Shown here piece after piece: positions 23,499-32,129 of a stretch of 35,249 bases of DNA (position 1 is its first letter; the number at the start of each line of letters is the position of its first letter). A program made the position numbers and the translations under genes. The notes below the pieces were generated by a model that was not told where the DNA came from, made no database searches, and saw only the letters and a program-made list of their open reading frames with translations. This DNA comes from Methanomassiliicoccaceae archaeon UBA404 (GTDB lineage Archaea > Thermoplasmatota > Thermoplasmata > Methanomassiliicoccales > Methanomethylophilaceae), in the NCBI GenBank assembly GCA_002498605.1, contig DAHY01000002.1, forward strand, positions 1 to 35,249, in the 5' to 3' direction.

Positions 23499-25544
23499 AT
23501 GCACTCTAGCGATAATGAATCCGGTGCGAAGGCCGGGGCCGGCAGCAGATCGATAGCTTACAAGCTTGCGGACGCGCAACAAGAAATATCAGTCGCTGAA
23601 TTCTTCGAGAAAAACAAACAGATTCTTGGATTCGATTCACGTTCCAAGTCGCTGCTGATGGGTGTGAAGGAGGCCGTGGATAACGCTCTGGACGCCTGCG
23701 AAGAAGCAGAAATTCTTCCGATCATCAATGTAAAGATAGAACGTTTTGAAGACGACGATTACAAAATATCCGTTGACGACAACGGTCCGGGAATTGTCCA
23801 CAAAGCCATGCCGAATGTTTACGGCCGATTGCTTTACGGTTCCCGATTCCACGCTTACAAACAATCCCGGGGTCAGCAGGGAATAGGGATATCCGCTTCC
23901 GTCATGTACGGGTATCTGACCACCGGGCAATCCGCACACATAATATCCAAAATATCCGGGGAAGACGAGGTCGCCTGGGAAATGGATATTGTCGTCGATA
24001 CCAAAAACAACCGTCCCAGAATAACAAACGACAGGGCATTCACATGGGACAGGGATCACGGCACAAGCGTGGAATTCACAATCAAAGGAAGATACGTTAC
24101 CGGCAAACAGTCAATCTTCGAATATCTTAAAAACACGGCCATTGTCAATCCTCACGCATACATAACGTTCCAGGATCCCGACGGCACCAAATGGACTTTT
24201 GAAAACGCCACGGAAATCACTCCGGTCAAACCGAAAGAAATTAAGCCTCATCCCGAAGGGATGGAAATCGGAGACCTGATGAAATTCGCCCATTCCAGCA
24301 ATCAGAAGGATGTTCAGTCTTTCCTGAGAAATGAATTCTCCAGAGTTACCAAACGCATAGCCGACGAGATTTTGGAACTCGCCGGCGTCAATCCCAAAAC
24401 ATCCCCGAAGAAACTTACCCGGGACGACTGTGCCAACATTATCAAAGCCATCGGAAAAGTAAAAATAATGGCTCCGCAGACGGATTGCCTGTCTCCCATC
24501 GGAGACACACTGATCAAGAAGGGACTGATGCACGTCATGGACGGGCTGCGACCCGATTATTACGCAACTCCGGTCACCAGAAATCCCAGAACCGTCAACG
24601 GGAACCCTTTTGTTGTTGAAGCCGGAATAGTTTACGGCGGAGAAATCCCTTCCGACGGACAGGTAAACATCCTGAGGTTTGCCAACCGTGTTCCTTTGCT
24701 GTATCAGCAGGGTGCATGCGCCGTCACGAAAGCCATATCGGATATGGATTGGCGAAGATACGGACTTGAACAGAGAGGCGGCAAAGGCATTCCTTACGGA
24801 CCGGCCATCATAATGGTTCATGTTGCATCCACCAAAGTGCCTTTCACTTCGGAAGGAAAGGAAGCTATAGCCAGCTATCCCGAAATACTCAATGAGATCA
24901 CCGCCGCGCTGAGACTCTGCGCAAGAAACCTGAAAAGCCATCTCAATAAAATCGAAAGACGTTCCAAAACAAGGGCTAAATTCGATATTGTTCAAAAAAT
25001 ACTGCCGGATCTTGCAATCAAGACCGCGAAATATCTTAACCGTCCGGTTCCCGCTTTGGACCGAACGATTACTAAAATAATGAACGTTGTTTGGATAGAA
25101 CCTTCCGTTGAAAAAATCAACAAGAACGAACGGCGTTACACATACACCATATACAACTACACGGACAAGGTCAGAAACTTCGGGCTTCACGCTCACTTAC
25201 CCAAGGAATCGGTAAATTTGGCATTATTTTCGGACCCCTGTTTCAAAGAAATGGACGACAACGGGCGGGCATTCTGGGAAATACGTGAATTGCAGCCTTC
25301 GGTTACAACCGTCATAACTTTTGAACTTAAAGGCGAAATGGCCGACACCTTCGCGGAGGAGGATATTTACATCTCCGGAATAAGCCCGGTTATCGTCATG
25401 GGAGCCGATCCGTTGCCGGGCGATTGGGGCCTGGAAGGGCTGGAAATAACCGAAGAGGAAGAATATTCGGTCGAAGACAACGACGAAGACGAAGAGGATG
25501 AGATTCTTGAAGACGATGAATTTGAAAAGGAGGCAAAGGAATGA
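23499..25544 (+). CDS. top6B: DNA topoisomerase VI subunit B
   Basis: ATPase subunit of the archaeal type IIB topoisomerase, which relaxes and decatenates DNA. The GHKL ATP site is complete: N-box EAVDNALDA (58-66), DDNGPGI (93-99) and GQQGIGISA (125-133). A helix-two-turn-helix domain and transducer follow (ATP-contacting Lys in ERRGGKGIPYG, about 425-435). The 681-residue length exceeds the shortest archaeal forms. The end (about 645-681) is an acidic tail rich in Asp and Glu, possibly disordered, whose last codons carry the ribosome binding site for top6A. The stop overlaps the top6A start by four bases. Confidence 0.97.
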   Translation: MHSSDNESGAKAGAGSRSIAYKLADAQQEISVAEFFEKNKQILGFDSRSKSLLMGVKEAVDNALDACEEAEILPIINVKIERFEDDDYKISVDDNGPGIVHKAMPNVYGRLLYGSRFHAYKQSRGQQGIGISASVMYGYLTTGQSAHIISKISGEDEVAWEMDIVVDTKNNRPRITNDRAFTWDRDHGTSVEFTIKGRYVTGKQSIFEYLKNTAIVNPHAYITFQDPDGTKWTFENATEITPVKPKEIKPHPEGMEIGDLMKFAHSSNQKDVQSFLRNEFSRVTKRIADEILELAGVNPKTSPKKLTRDDCANIIKAIGKVKIMAPQTDCLSPIGDTLIKKGLMHVMDGLRPDYYATPVTRNPRTVNGNPFVVEAGIVYGGEIPSDGQVNILRFANRVPLLYQQGACAVTKAISDMDWRRYGLEQRGGKGIPYGPAIIMVHVASTKVPFTSEGKEAIASYPEILNEITAALRLCARNLKSHLNKIERRSKTRAKFDIVQKILPDLAIKTAKYLNRPVPALDRTITKIMNVVWIEPSVEKINKNERRYTYTIYNYTDKVRNFGLHAHLPKESVNLALFSDPCFKEMDDNGRAFWEIRELQPSVTTVITFELKGEMADTFAEEDIYISGISPVIVMGADPLPGDWGLEGLEITEEEEYSVEDNDEDEEDEILEDDEFEKEAKE

Positions 25545-26632
25545 GTGATAAAAACGAAGGCGCTCTAAACAGCCTTACCGGAATAGTTGACGGACTTTAC
25601 GCGGATCTCGACAAAGGGAACATTCCCGCCATGGAAGTTGCTCTGAGATCGAAAAGAAACATCGAATTCAATCCGGGCACCGGAGTTTGGAATTACGGCA
25701 GTCTCACATCCGCCCGTACCGCCAAAACCGTAAAGGGCGCCATGATGCTGCTTCGTACAGTATACACCGCGGACTTCATCAAAGGCATGTTGGAATCCAA
25801 CAAATCCTCCACCCTGAGGGAAATGTACTACATTTCCGAAGGATGGAACAATGCCAAATTCCAAACTCAGGACGAAAGTGTCATACTTGCCGAAGATTTG
25901 GAAATTCTGACGGGATACATGCGTGAGGACTTCAAGCTCCGTCCCGAAGAAGACGGCGCGAGAATCTACGGGGACCTTACGCTGACCGAACTTACCCGAA
26001 AGGGCGAAAAGAAAAAAATGAACTGTATCGACGACGTGGGAGATTCCGGATACGGAATACCGTACAACGTGGGACCGGAAAAGATTGAGTTCAAAAACTG
26101 TAACGCAAAGTTTGTTATCGCCATTGAAACCGGCGGTATGTTTGACAGGTTGGTCGAGAACGGTTTCCCCGAAAGACACGATGCCCTGCTGGTTCATCTG
26201 AAAGGACAGCCCACCAGAGGCACCAGAAGATTCATCAAGAGACTGAACGAAGAACTGGGTCTTCCGATTACGGTGTTTACCGACGGCGATCCCTGGTCTT
26301 TCAGAATATACGCTTCGGTCGCTTACGGTGCTATTAAAACTGCCCACATCTCCGATTATCTGGCAACGCCGGCGGCACAGTTCATCGGGATAACCCCGTC
26401 GGATATCCTCAATTACGATTTGCCCACGGACAAACTCACCGATAAAGACAAAGGCGCGCTTAACGCCGAACTTTCCGACCCCAGATTCAAAGATGAATTC
26501 TGGGAGAACGAGATTCAAGCGATGATCGGAATGGGGAAGAAGGCGGAACAGCAGGCCTTGGCCAAATACGGTCTCGACTTCGTTACCGACACTTACCTTC
26601 CCGAGAAACTGACGGATATGGGTATCCTCTGA
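25541..26632 (+). CDS. top6A: DNA topoisomerase VI subunit A (Spo11-like)
   Basis: DNA-cleaving subunit of topoisomerase VI, homologous to Spo11. The catalytic tyrosine is in TLREMYYISEGW, most likely Tyr97 (Tyr96 is adjacent). The Toprim domain has the metal-binding ETGGMFDRL (about 199-207) and DGDPWSFRIY (about 247-256). The 363-residue length is typical. GGAGGCAAAGGA sits directly before the ATG, inside the end of top6B, and the genes overlap by four bases, so the A2B2 enzyme is made in step. It ends directly against the 3' end of lysK with no gap. Confidence 0.97.
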   Translation: MSDKNEGALNSLTGIVDGLYADLDKGNIPAMEVALRSKRNIEFNPGTGVWNYGSLTSARTAKTVKGAMMLLRTVYTADFIKGMLESNKSSTLREMYYISEGWNNAKFQTQDESVILAEDLEILTGYMREDFKLRPEEDGARIYGDLTLTELTRKGEKKKMNCIDDVGDSGYGIPYNVGPEKIEFKNCNAKFVIAIETGGMFDRLVENGFPERHDALLVHLKGQPTRGTRRFIKRLNEELGLPITVFTDGDPWSFRIYASVAYGAIKTAHISDYLATPAAQFIGITPSDILNYDLPTDKLTDKDKGALNAELSDPRFKDEFWENEIQAMIGMGKKAEQQALAKYGLDFVTDTYLPEKLTDMGIL

Positions 26633-28177
26633 TCAGTTCGAAGCCTGTACCACTCTGTTGACGACAAAGCTCTTGTCCATATCGGCAAGGAAATTTCCGA
26701 GTCTCGGACCGCTTTTCTTGCCTATCAGAATGCGGTACAAGGTACTGTAACCGCCTTTCAAACCCACAGGGGATTCTTTGGCGGTATCGGCGATTGTTGC
26801 GCCGATTGTTTCCGCATCCCATATGCAATCGTAGAGCCTGACCGAAAGTGCCTGCAAGAATGCTTTTTCGGCCATGGACAATTCGATTCCCGGAGGGACG
26901 GTGTTGCAGACGGAAAATTTGACTATATCGGGGGCAAAACCGTTAAGCCAGTATCTTACGCATTCCACCCTCCTGGCAAGCCTCTTGGTTTCTGCGGGGG
27001 TCATATCGGAAATATTTCCGTTACGTTTGAGGATTTCCAGAACCCCTTCGAAGGTCGGAGCCATCTGAGCCACATTTACCAAATGTCTGCAGGAAATCTG
27101 ATTGGGTAATTTTTCGGGAGTCCTGTTGTGCTGAGCGATTTCGTACGCACGTACGGAATCCTCTTCGGCTTCGGTGTATTCCCCTTCGAAAAACAAACGT
27201 TCCATTCTGTCGTATTCGTCGGCCATGTCCAATACGCCCATTCCGGAATCGTAGTCTATGGCCCTCGAAGGGTTTACTCTGAGGAAAAGATAATTCAGCA
27301 CTTCCGGAGGGGTCATGTTGATCGCATCCAGTCCCGTAACCGGCGAACCCAGGGACTTGTGCATCTGTCCGACTCCCTTCAGCTGTACGAACTCGTAAGG
27401 TATGGGGTACGGCGGAACGCCGTCATAAATTTCTTTGACTATTCTGACTCCCGTGTCGTAAGAACCGCCGGCGGCGGCATGATCCTTTCCGAAGGGCTCC
27501 GCCGAGGTTCCGAAAATCTTCCACTTGGCCGGCCATTCGCATCTCCAGGTAAGTTTTCCTTTACCTTCGCGAATGTCGTCTTTGCCTCTGTTCCCGCAAG
27601 TGCATTCATATTCGATATAAGGAAACTCGTAAGTTTCAAAAATCGGTTGGGTGAATCTGCCGCAGGCCGAACAAATCGGGGTATACGGGGCATAATTGGG
27701 ATTTTCTTCCTTGCCCGTGACTTCGCTGAGTATCTTGATGACCTGTTCTCTTTTGTTCATGGCCATGTCTATGGTTTCGGCGAACAGCCCCTGTTCGTAA
27801 AGTTCGTGAGTCCAGATGATCTCGCACTGCACCCCCAACGAATCGACTGCGTCCAGGAATGGCTGCACGTAGTGGTGGGCGTAATTTTTGTGTTTGCCGC
27901 AGGGACAGGGGATGTTTGAAATGGGCATCCCCACATACTGCTCGAATTCTTTCGGCAGGAAGTCGTATCGTTTGCGAAGAGGATCGTAAGAATCAATAAG
28001 GTAAATCAGTCTGACATTTTTACCGAGGCCTTTCACTGCGCTGCGCACAGACTCTCCGGTAATGGCTTCCCTGAGACTTCCCACATGAATGATTCCTGTA
28101 GGGCTTATTCCCGTGGCTATCAGGGGTTCTTCACAATTTTTCGCGATATCCTCAGCGATTACGTCCGCCCAATGCAT
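26633..28177 (-). CDS. lysK: Lysyl-tRNA synthetase, class I
   Basis: A 514-residue class I LysRS, the form in many archaea. The HIGH-like motif is HVGSLRE (31-37), after IATGISPTGII. Three cysteine pairs suggest zinc binding: CPCG (91-94), CSAC (169-172) and CTCG (192-195). The KMSKS region reads QMHKSLGSPVTG (271-282), so the usual Lys-Met-Ser-Lys/Ser is changed to Gln-Met-His-Lys-Ser. The C-terminal helical domain is intact. The stop abuts the top6A stop with no gap. The upstream 350-base gap holds its promoter. Identity is secure; only the KMSKS variation is odd. Confidence 0.95.
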   Translation of the reverse strand: MHWADVIAEDIAKNCEEPLIATGISPTGIIHVGSLREAITGESVRSAVKGLGKNVRLIYLIDSYDPLRKRYDFLPKEFEQYVGMPISNIPCPCGKHKNYAHHYVQPFLDAVDSLGVQCEIIWTHELYEQGLFAETIDMAMNKREQVIKILSEVTGKEENPNYAPYTPICSACGRFTQPIFETYEFPYIEYECTCGNRGKDDIREGKGKLTWRCEWPAKWKIFGTSAEPFGKDHAAAGGSYDTGVRIVKEIYDGVPPYPIPYEFVQLKGVGQMHKSLGSPVTGLDAINMTPPEVLNYLFLRVNPSRAIDYDSGMGVLDMADEYDRMERLFFEGEYTEAEEDSVRAYEIAQHNRTPEKLPNQISCRHLVNVAQMAPTFEGVLEILKRNGNISDMTPAETKRLARRVECVRYWLNGFAPDIVKFSVCNTVPPGIELSMAEKAFLQALSVRLYDCIWDAETIGATIADTAKESPVGLKGGYSTLYRILIGKKSGPRLGNFLADMDKSFVVNRVVQASN

Positions 28178-28527
28178 TTAAATCAAAGTATCAACAAGCA
28201 GGGCCTATTAAGAGATTATCCATCGGACACCGTTAAAATCATACCGTATTTATCAATTAAACGGATTTTATTTGGATTTGGAATGATGCTAATTATTTTT
28301 AATTTAAAAACGACAATAAGCAATTTTAGAAAAGGTTGATGTTATCGGTTTTACTGCGTGGCAACCGTTGTTTATTATCTCTATTCCGTTACGACAGTTT
28401 TTTATCGGCCTTTGAATTGATATTTAACCGGATTTCCAACTGATTCACATCAAGTCTCCACAAATATATGACGAAATACGATACGTCAGATTCATAGAGT
28501 GCACTCATTGAAACTTTGACGCTAAAC
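28178..28527. other. Intergenic region between lysK and the third transporter
   Basis: About 350 AT-rich bases between the lysK start and the 3' end of an ABC transporter ATPase, both on the minus strand. It should contain the lysK promoter and the transporter terminator. A separated inverted repeat TGACG (28469-28473) / CGTCA (28484-28488) is the only structure I can point to. No RNA gene or coding frame convinces me. Confidence 0.5.
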
Positions 28528-29415
28528 TCATACGCTCATCTCGGTATTGACTACCGGATGCTTCTCTGACTTTGAGTCGGGGGATATGGACGAGGATTCT
28601 CTTTCACCTTTCGCGACAGGATATTTTGCAATCATTACGATTCTGCCGTCGTGGACTATTATGTCCGAAACAACTCCGTACACTTCTCTTATGTTCTTTT
28701 CTGTAACGACCTCTTCCGGCGTTCCGTTAGCCACTATCCTCCCCTCTTTTATCATGATTATCCTGTCACAGTATTTTGCCACAGTGTTGAGATCGTGAGC
28801 GGCTATGACTATAGCCATATCCTTCTCATTCCTGATAAGATCCTTGAAATACTGCATAACTTCCAGAGTGTACCTTATGTCCAGATGTGCGGTCGGCTCA
28901 TCCACGAGCATAATCTTCGGCTGCTGAACATATGCCTTGGCTATCAGAGTTCTCTGACGTTCCCCGCTGCTTAGCTGGGATATGTCTCTTCCTGAAAGAT
29001 GTTCCATGCCGAACATCCGTATCGCATTCCTGACTATCGCTTCATCCTCATCAGTCTCCCACCACATACTTTTCCTATGAGGATACCGCCCCAACATCAC
29101 AACTTCGTACACGCTAAGGTTGAAGTCCGGAGGGAATTCGGTAGGTATGTTAGAACAGGTTTTTGCCATTTCCTCAAGAGATACTTTCCTTACATCCAAG
29201 CCGTTAACGGTAAGTTCGCCCGACTCGATTTTCAGTAGCCCGTTGATGGATCTCAATAGGGTTGATTTTCCGCATCCGTTAGGTCCGATGACGCCCACAA
29301 GTTCCCCTGCTTTCACGGACAGGACTATGTCGTGCAAAGCATGGAAGTTCTCATACATGACGTTGATATCTGCGCCTTCAATCAGAACATTGCGCGCAAT
29401 CGGATCTTCAGACAT
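28528..29415 (-). CDS. FecE/BtuD-type ABC transporter ATP-binding protein (third system)
   Basis: A 295-residue ATPase. Walker A GPNGCGKS is at 44-51, the signature is LSSGERQRT (normally LSGGQ; here SSG), Walker B IMLVDE follows, and AAHDLNT supplies the H-loop. The C-terminal about 40 residues (KGERESSSISPDSKSEKHPV) look polar and disordered. Its start overlaps the permease end by eight bases, and no separate start is needed. It is the last gene of the third importer operon. FPPDFNLSVYEVVMLGRYPH shows the usual Q-loop-to-signature spacing of cobalamin/iron transporters. Confidence 0.93.
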   Translation of the reverse strand: MSEDPIARNVLIEGADINVMYENFHALHDIVLSVKAGELVGVIGPNGCGKSTLLRSINGLLKIESGELTVNGLDVRKVSLEEMAKTCSNIPTEFPPDFNLSVYEVVMLGRYPHRKSMWWETDEDEAIVRNAIRMFGMEHLSGRDISQLSSGERQRTLIAKAYVQQPKIMLVDEPTAHLDIRYTLEVMQYFKDLIRNEKDMAIVIAAHDLNTVAKYCDRIIMIKEGRIVANGTPEEVVTEKNIREVYGVVSDIIVHDGRIVMIAKYPVAKGERESSSISPDSKSEKHPVVNTEMSV

Positions 29416-30460
29416 AGCCTTTTCCCCTCTTCTTCATTATCAGCACGAAAAACGGTATGCCCACAAGAGTGGTTATTGAACCTATGGGTATGGAAACTCC
29501 TATGAAGTTAATGACTTCTTTGACAAGTATATCCGCAGAAGAAAGCAGCAAAGCACCCAGTACCATGCTTGCCAAGAACAAAAGACGATGGTCCCCTCCC
29601 AACATCATCCTGGCCAGATGCGGAACTATCAGTCCCACGAAGCCGATTATCCCCACGAATGCAACACATATCGCAGTGAGGAAAGAGGCGACGAGCATGG
29701 CTACAATTCTGAAACGATCATAGTTAACGCCAAGCTCCATAGACTGTTCTCTGCCAAGAAGAATGACATTAAATGTCCTGGAATATATAATGAATAGAAA
29801 AGAAACAATAAGCACGGGAATCACAATGATCGCCGCAGTGTTCCATGATATAGATGAAAAACTCCCGTAAAGGAAACCGAGTATTCCGTGGGTATGCTGC
29901 TCGTTCGTAAGCATCAATATCGTCGTGACCGCGCTGAATCCCATCGCTGTTATGACACCGGCAAGTACGAAACTTATGTTGGAGTTGCCGCTTACCTTGG
30001 AAATCAGGAATGTTATCATAAAGGCCAATACCGCAAATGCGAATGCAAATACGGGCATTGTGTAATAGCTGATGGCGACTGTTGAAGAGAAAAACACCAT
30101 GTAAAGCGTTGCTCCGAGTCCGGCGCCTGACGATACTCCGGTCATATATGGATCGACAAGCGGATTTCTTACTATTGCCTGGAACACTATTCCGGCGACC
30201 GCCAGTCCTGCGCCTACTCCGAAGGTGGCCAACACTCTTGGCAGCCTGAGATTGAAAATAGTTCTGTCGATCCCTGTGGTCACACCGTTATTGAATACGT
30301 TTATTAATGAATCTATGACCGTGGACAGGGAATAGTTGACTGTACCTAGCGAAAGAGAAGCGAGCGTCATGACAAACAATGCAATAATCCCGATTACCAT
30401 AATCAGCAGGAGCCTGATTTTCATCCTATGGGATATCGAACCGGTAGGTACGTCGCTCAT
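29408..30460 (-). CDS. FecCD/BtuC-type ABC transporter permease (third system)
   Basis: A 350-residue permease with about ten membrane segments. Landmarks are LRLPRVLATFGVGAGLAVAG, QAIVRNPLVDPYMTG, the EQSMELGVNYDRFR cytoplasmic loop, GFVGLIVPHLARMMLGGDHR for ATPase contact and SIPIGSITTLVGIPFFVLIM near the end. The substrate-pathway motif RNPLVDPY differs from RNPMASPY of the other two permeases in this window, which supports a distinct ligand. It follows the binding-protein gene by 47 bases, a gap that holds a strong hairpin. Confidence 0.95.
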   Translation of the reverse strand: MSDVPTGSISHRMKIRLLLIMVIGIIALFVMTLASLSLGTVNYSLSTVIDSLINVFNNGVTTGIDRTIFNLRLPRVLATFGVGAGLAVAGIVFQAIVRNPLVDPYMTGVSSGAGLGATLYMVFFSSTVAISYYTMPVFAFAFAVLAFMITFLISKVSGNSNISFVLAGVITAMGFSAVTTILMLTNEQHTHGILGFLYGSFSSISWNTAAIIVIPVLIVSFLFIIYSRTFNVILLGREQSMELGVNYDRFRIVAMLVASFLTAICVAFVGIIGFVGLIVPHLARMMLGGDHRLLFLASMVLGALLLSSADILVKEVINFIGVSIPIGSITTLVGIPFFVLIMKKRGKGYV

Positions 30461-30479
30461 TTTATCACATTATAAAGTT

Positions 30480-30498
30480 GGGGCGGGAATCCCGCCCC
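30480..30498. terminator. GC-rich hairpin inside the third transporter operon
   Basis: GGGGCGGG-AAT-CCCGCCCC, eight perfect G-C-rich pairs, just after the binding-protein stop and 20 bases before the permease start (minus strand). It could be a partial terminator or a 3' stabiliser that makes the binding protein more abundant than the permease. Confidence 0.6.
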
Positions 30499-30507
30499 TG
30501 TTAAAGT

Positions 30508-31644
30508 TTACGCCGCAACCGGCAAATTTTCTGTGTATCCGACAAGCGTAGACAGATTAGTGTTGTCTACACAATGTGGAAGGTCGCTAAAGCTTAAAGC
30601 CTGACCTCCCTGTGTTTTAGAATACGATCCGGAGTTGATATACAAGCTCAGGACGGGGAGTCCGTTGTATACGGTATACGGAGTAACTCTCGAAAGATCG
30701 CTGCCCACATCTCCTCCGATGAACACTATGTTGCCTGAGTCAACTGCGCCGCAGTTCGCCCATCCCGTGGTCTTCATCTTATCAATGAGTTGCCCTATGG
30801 CAGATTCATTGGGCATTGAACTCTTGTTGGTCCACAATACGATAAGAAGATCCACATCCCCTGTACTGGTGGATAAGAAATCCGTATCGGCCTTTGTCCA
30901 TCCGGAACCGGATACGGGCGTGGTCATGTTGCTCACAGACGCAGCCATACTGTTTACTGCAGCGTCTTTCCCTGCAATATATACCCCGTCCCCTGTGAAA
31001 TCATCCAGATTGGTGAAGTTGCCTTCGCCGTCGGTTGCAAGTGTACTGAGCCCGGTACTGAGTAACGTGATAGTCTTTGAAGCAGTTGATGTGGAATTTT
31101 TCAATGACGACACTTCTTCTTTCAACGACGAAACCGTTTCTTTATAAGAGGTGTTCTTCATGATTGTGCCGACAATCTCCACATTATTGTATATCCCGTC
31201 AACGGTATCTGTTGCACCGTAAAGCAGCACCACGGTCATTCCCGCGGCCCTAAGTGTATTGTAAGTGGTAACCGCAGTTGTGCTGGAGCCGTCTATGAAT
31301 GTCACATCAGCGTTGGCCGTCGATATACCGTCTGTATCCGGCTTTGAATAACTGCCCACTGTAGGCGTTCCTTCGGGAATGTCAGGATGTGTACAACTGG
31401 TCGAGACAGCAACAATCTTGCTGCCGTATCCCATATAGCATACTATGTCCGCTATCGACGGACTTGCGGCAGTTATGGTGTTGATAGTGTCCGGAACCTC
31501 TATCTCGTTTCCGGCAGCATCCGTAATAACCCCGGGAACCGATCCTCCGTTCTTGTCAGAAAGAAGGGCGTACGCCCCCGTTCCGAAGGCAGCCACAGCA
31601 AGTATTGCTACGACCACAATCGCATACAATTTTTTATCTTCCAT
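30508..31644 (-). CDS. ABC transporter substrate-binding protein (third system)
   Basis: A 378-residue extracellular receptor of the BtuF/FepB fold for the third importer. An N-terminal helix (about 6-28, YAIVVVAILAVAAFGTGAYAL) anchors or exports it. TDAAGNEIEVPDTINTITAASPSIADIVCYMGYGSKIVAVS is the standard first strand-helix-strand of the family (written here only in part: AAGNEIEVPDTINTI, about 42-56, then SPSIADIVCYMGYG). A long Ser/Thr-rich helix (SYKETVSSLKEEVSSLKNST, about 165-185) forms the linker between lobes. AGGTGA lies before the ATG. An ATTCCGGAAT palindrome (31661-31670) sits between the likely TATA box and the start, a good place for a repressor. Confidence 0.92.
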   Translation of the reverse strand: MEDKKLYAIVVVAILAVAAFGTGAYALLSDKNGGSVPGVITDAAGNEIEVPDTINTITAASPSIADIVCYMGYGSKIVAVSTSCTHPDIPEGTPTVGSYSKPDTDGISTANADVTFIDGSSTTAVTTYNTLRAAGMTVVLLYGATDTVDGIYNNVEIVGTIMKNTSYKETVSSLKEEVSSLKNSTSTASKTITLLSTGLSTLATDGEGNFTNLDDFTGDGVYIAGKDAAVNSMAASVSNMTTPVSGSGWTKADTDFLSTSTGDVDLLIVLWTNKSSMPNESAIGQLIDKMKTTGWANCGAVDSGNIVFIGGDVGSDLSRVTPYTVYNGLPVLSLYINSGSYSKTQGGQALSFSDLPHCVDNTNLSTLVGYTENLPVAA

Positions 31645-31660
31645 CTATTTCACCTATGGT

Positions 31661-31670
31661 ATTCCGGAAT
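31661..31670. promoter_or_regulatory. Palindrome at the third transporter promoter, possible operator
   Basis: ATTCCGGAAT, a perfect 10-base palindrome, is about 17-26 bases before the binding-protein ATG. A TATA-like TAATATAC on the coding strand (about 31679-31686) would place transcription start near 31655, so the palindrome lies between TATA and start. A related CGGAATATTCCG lies at 31780-31791. Confidence 0.45.
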
Positions 31671-31752
31671 GGTTTTTCGTATATTAATGAATGGATGCAT
31701 TATCCAATATGTTCGCTGACTGATTGCTTTTGCATGATACTATCTGATATTT

Positions 31753-31974
31753 TTACAGCCGTTCAGACATTACGTCTTTCGGAATATTCCGCACAAAACA
31801 TTCAGAAGACACGGATTCAAGAAATTTTCCGAAGACCTCTTGAAGTCTAGGGATACACATTCCGCTTTTTACCCAATTTCTAGCATAAGACGTTTTTATT
31901 CTTTCCCAATAGTTTAGCACGATTCGAATCTGCAATGTCCCATGATACAAATCTCCTGAATAAGATGCCTGCAT
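31753..31974 (-). CDS. Possible small protein, unknown
   Basis: A 73-residue frame with no recognised family. It begins with MQASYSGDLYHGTLQI and includes a positively charged, aromatic-rich helix (LNYWERIKTSYARNWVKSG) followed by IPRLQEVFGKFLESV. A TATA-like AATAAATATATT on the coding strand (about 31992-32003) would put transcription start at or near the ATG, which would suit a leaderless small gene. No signal peptide, membrane helix or metal motif is visible. It could equally be a chance frame in AT-rich regulatory DNA or a broken remnant of something larger. Confidence 0.28.
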   Translation of the reverse strand: MQASYSGDLYHGTLQIRIVLNYWERIKTSYARNWVKSGMCIPRLQEVFGKFLESVSSECFVRNIPKDVMSERL

Positions 31975-32102
31975 CCCGTCGCAGATTCACAATATATTTA
32001 TTATAATCTTGATTTCTTCCGATTGAATTTGGCGTTATGCACGTCAACAGAATTTTTTCTGTGTTAAATATTAGTTAACGCCATATTGAAATCAAAAAGC
32101 TT

Positions 32103-32110
32103 TTTATATA
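32103..32110 (+). promoter_or_regulatory. TATA box of secG
   Basis: TTTATATA, followed by AA, is a near-perfect archaeal TATA element about 24 bases before ATG 32130 and predicts a leaderless or nearly leaderless mRNA. Confidence 0.6.
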
Positions 32111-32129
32111 AACCCCGGAATGATGATTT

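Larger units (their letters stand above)
31645..32129. other. AT-rich region between the third transporter and secG
   Basis: About 485 bases of divergent upstream DNA. It contains the transporter promoter, palindromes at 31661-31670 and 31780-31791, one possible small minus-strand gene (31753-31974) and the secG promoter (32103-32110). Base composition is lower in G+C than in the neighbouring genes. Confidence 0.5.

Noticed and set aside
24111..25196. 361-codon minus frame inside top6B
   Set aside because: Shadow of the intact GHKL ATPase gene; no recognisable domain.
31921..31945. GATTCGAATC resembling a tRNA T-loop
   Set aside because: The flanking bases do not form a T stem and no acceptor or anticodon arm can be found around it.
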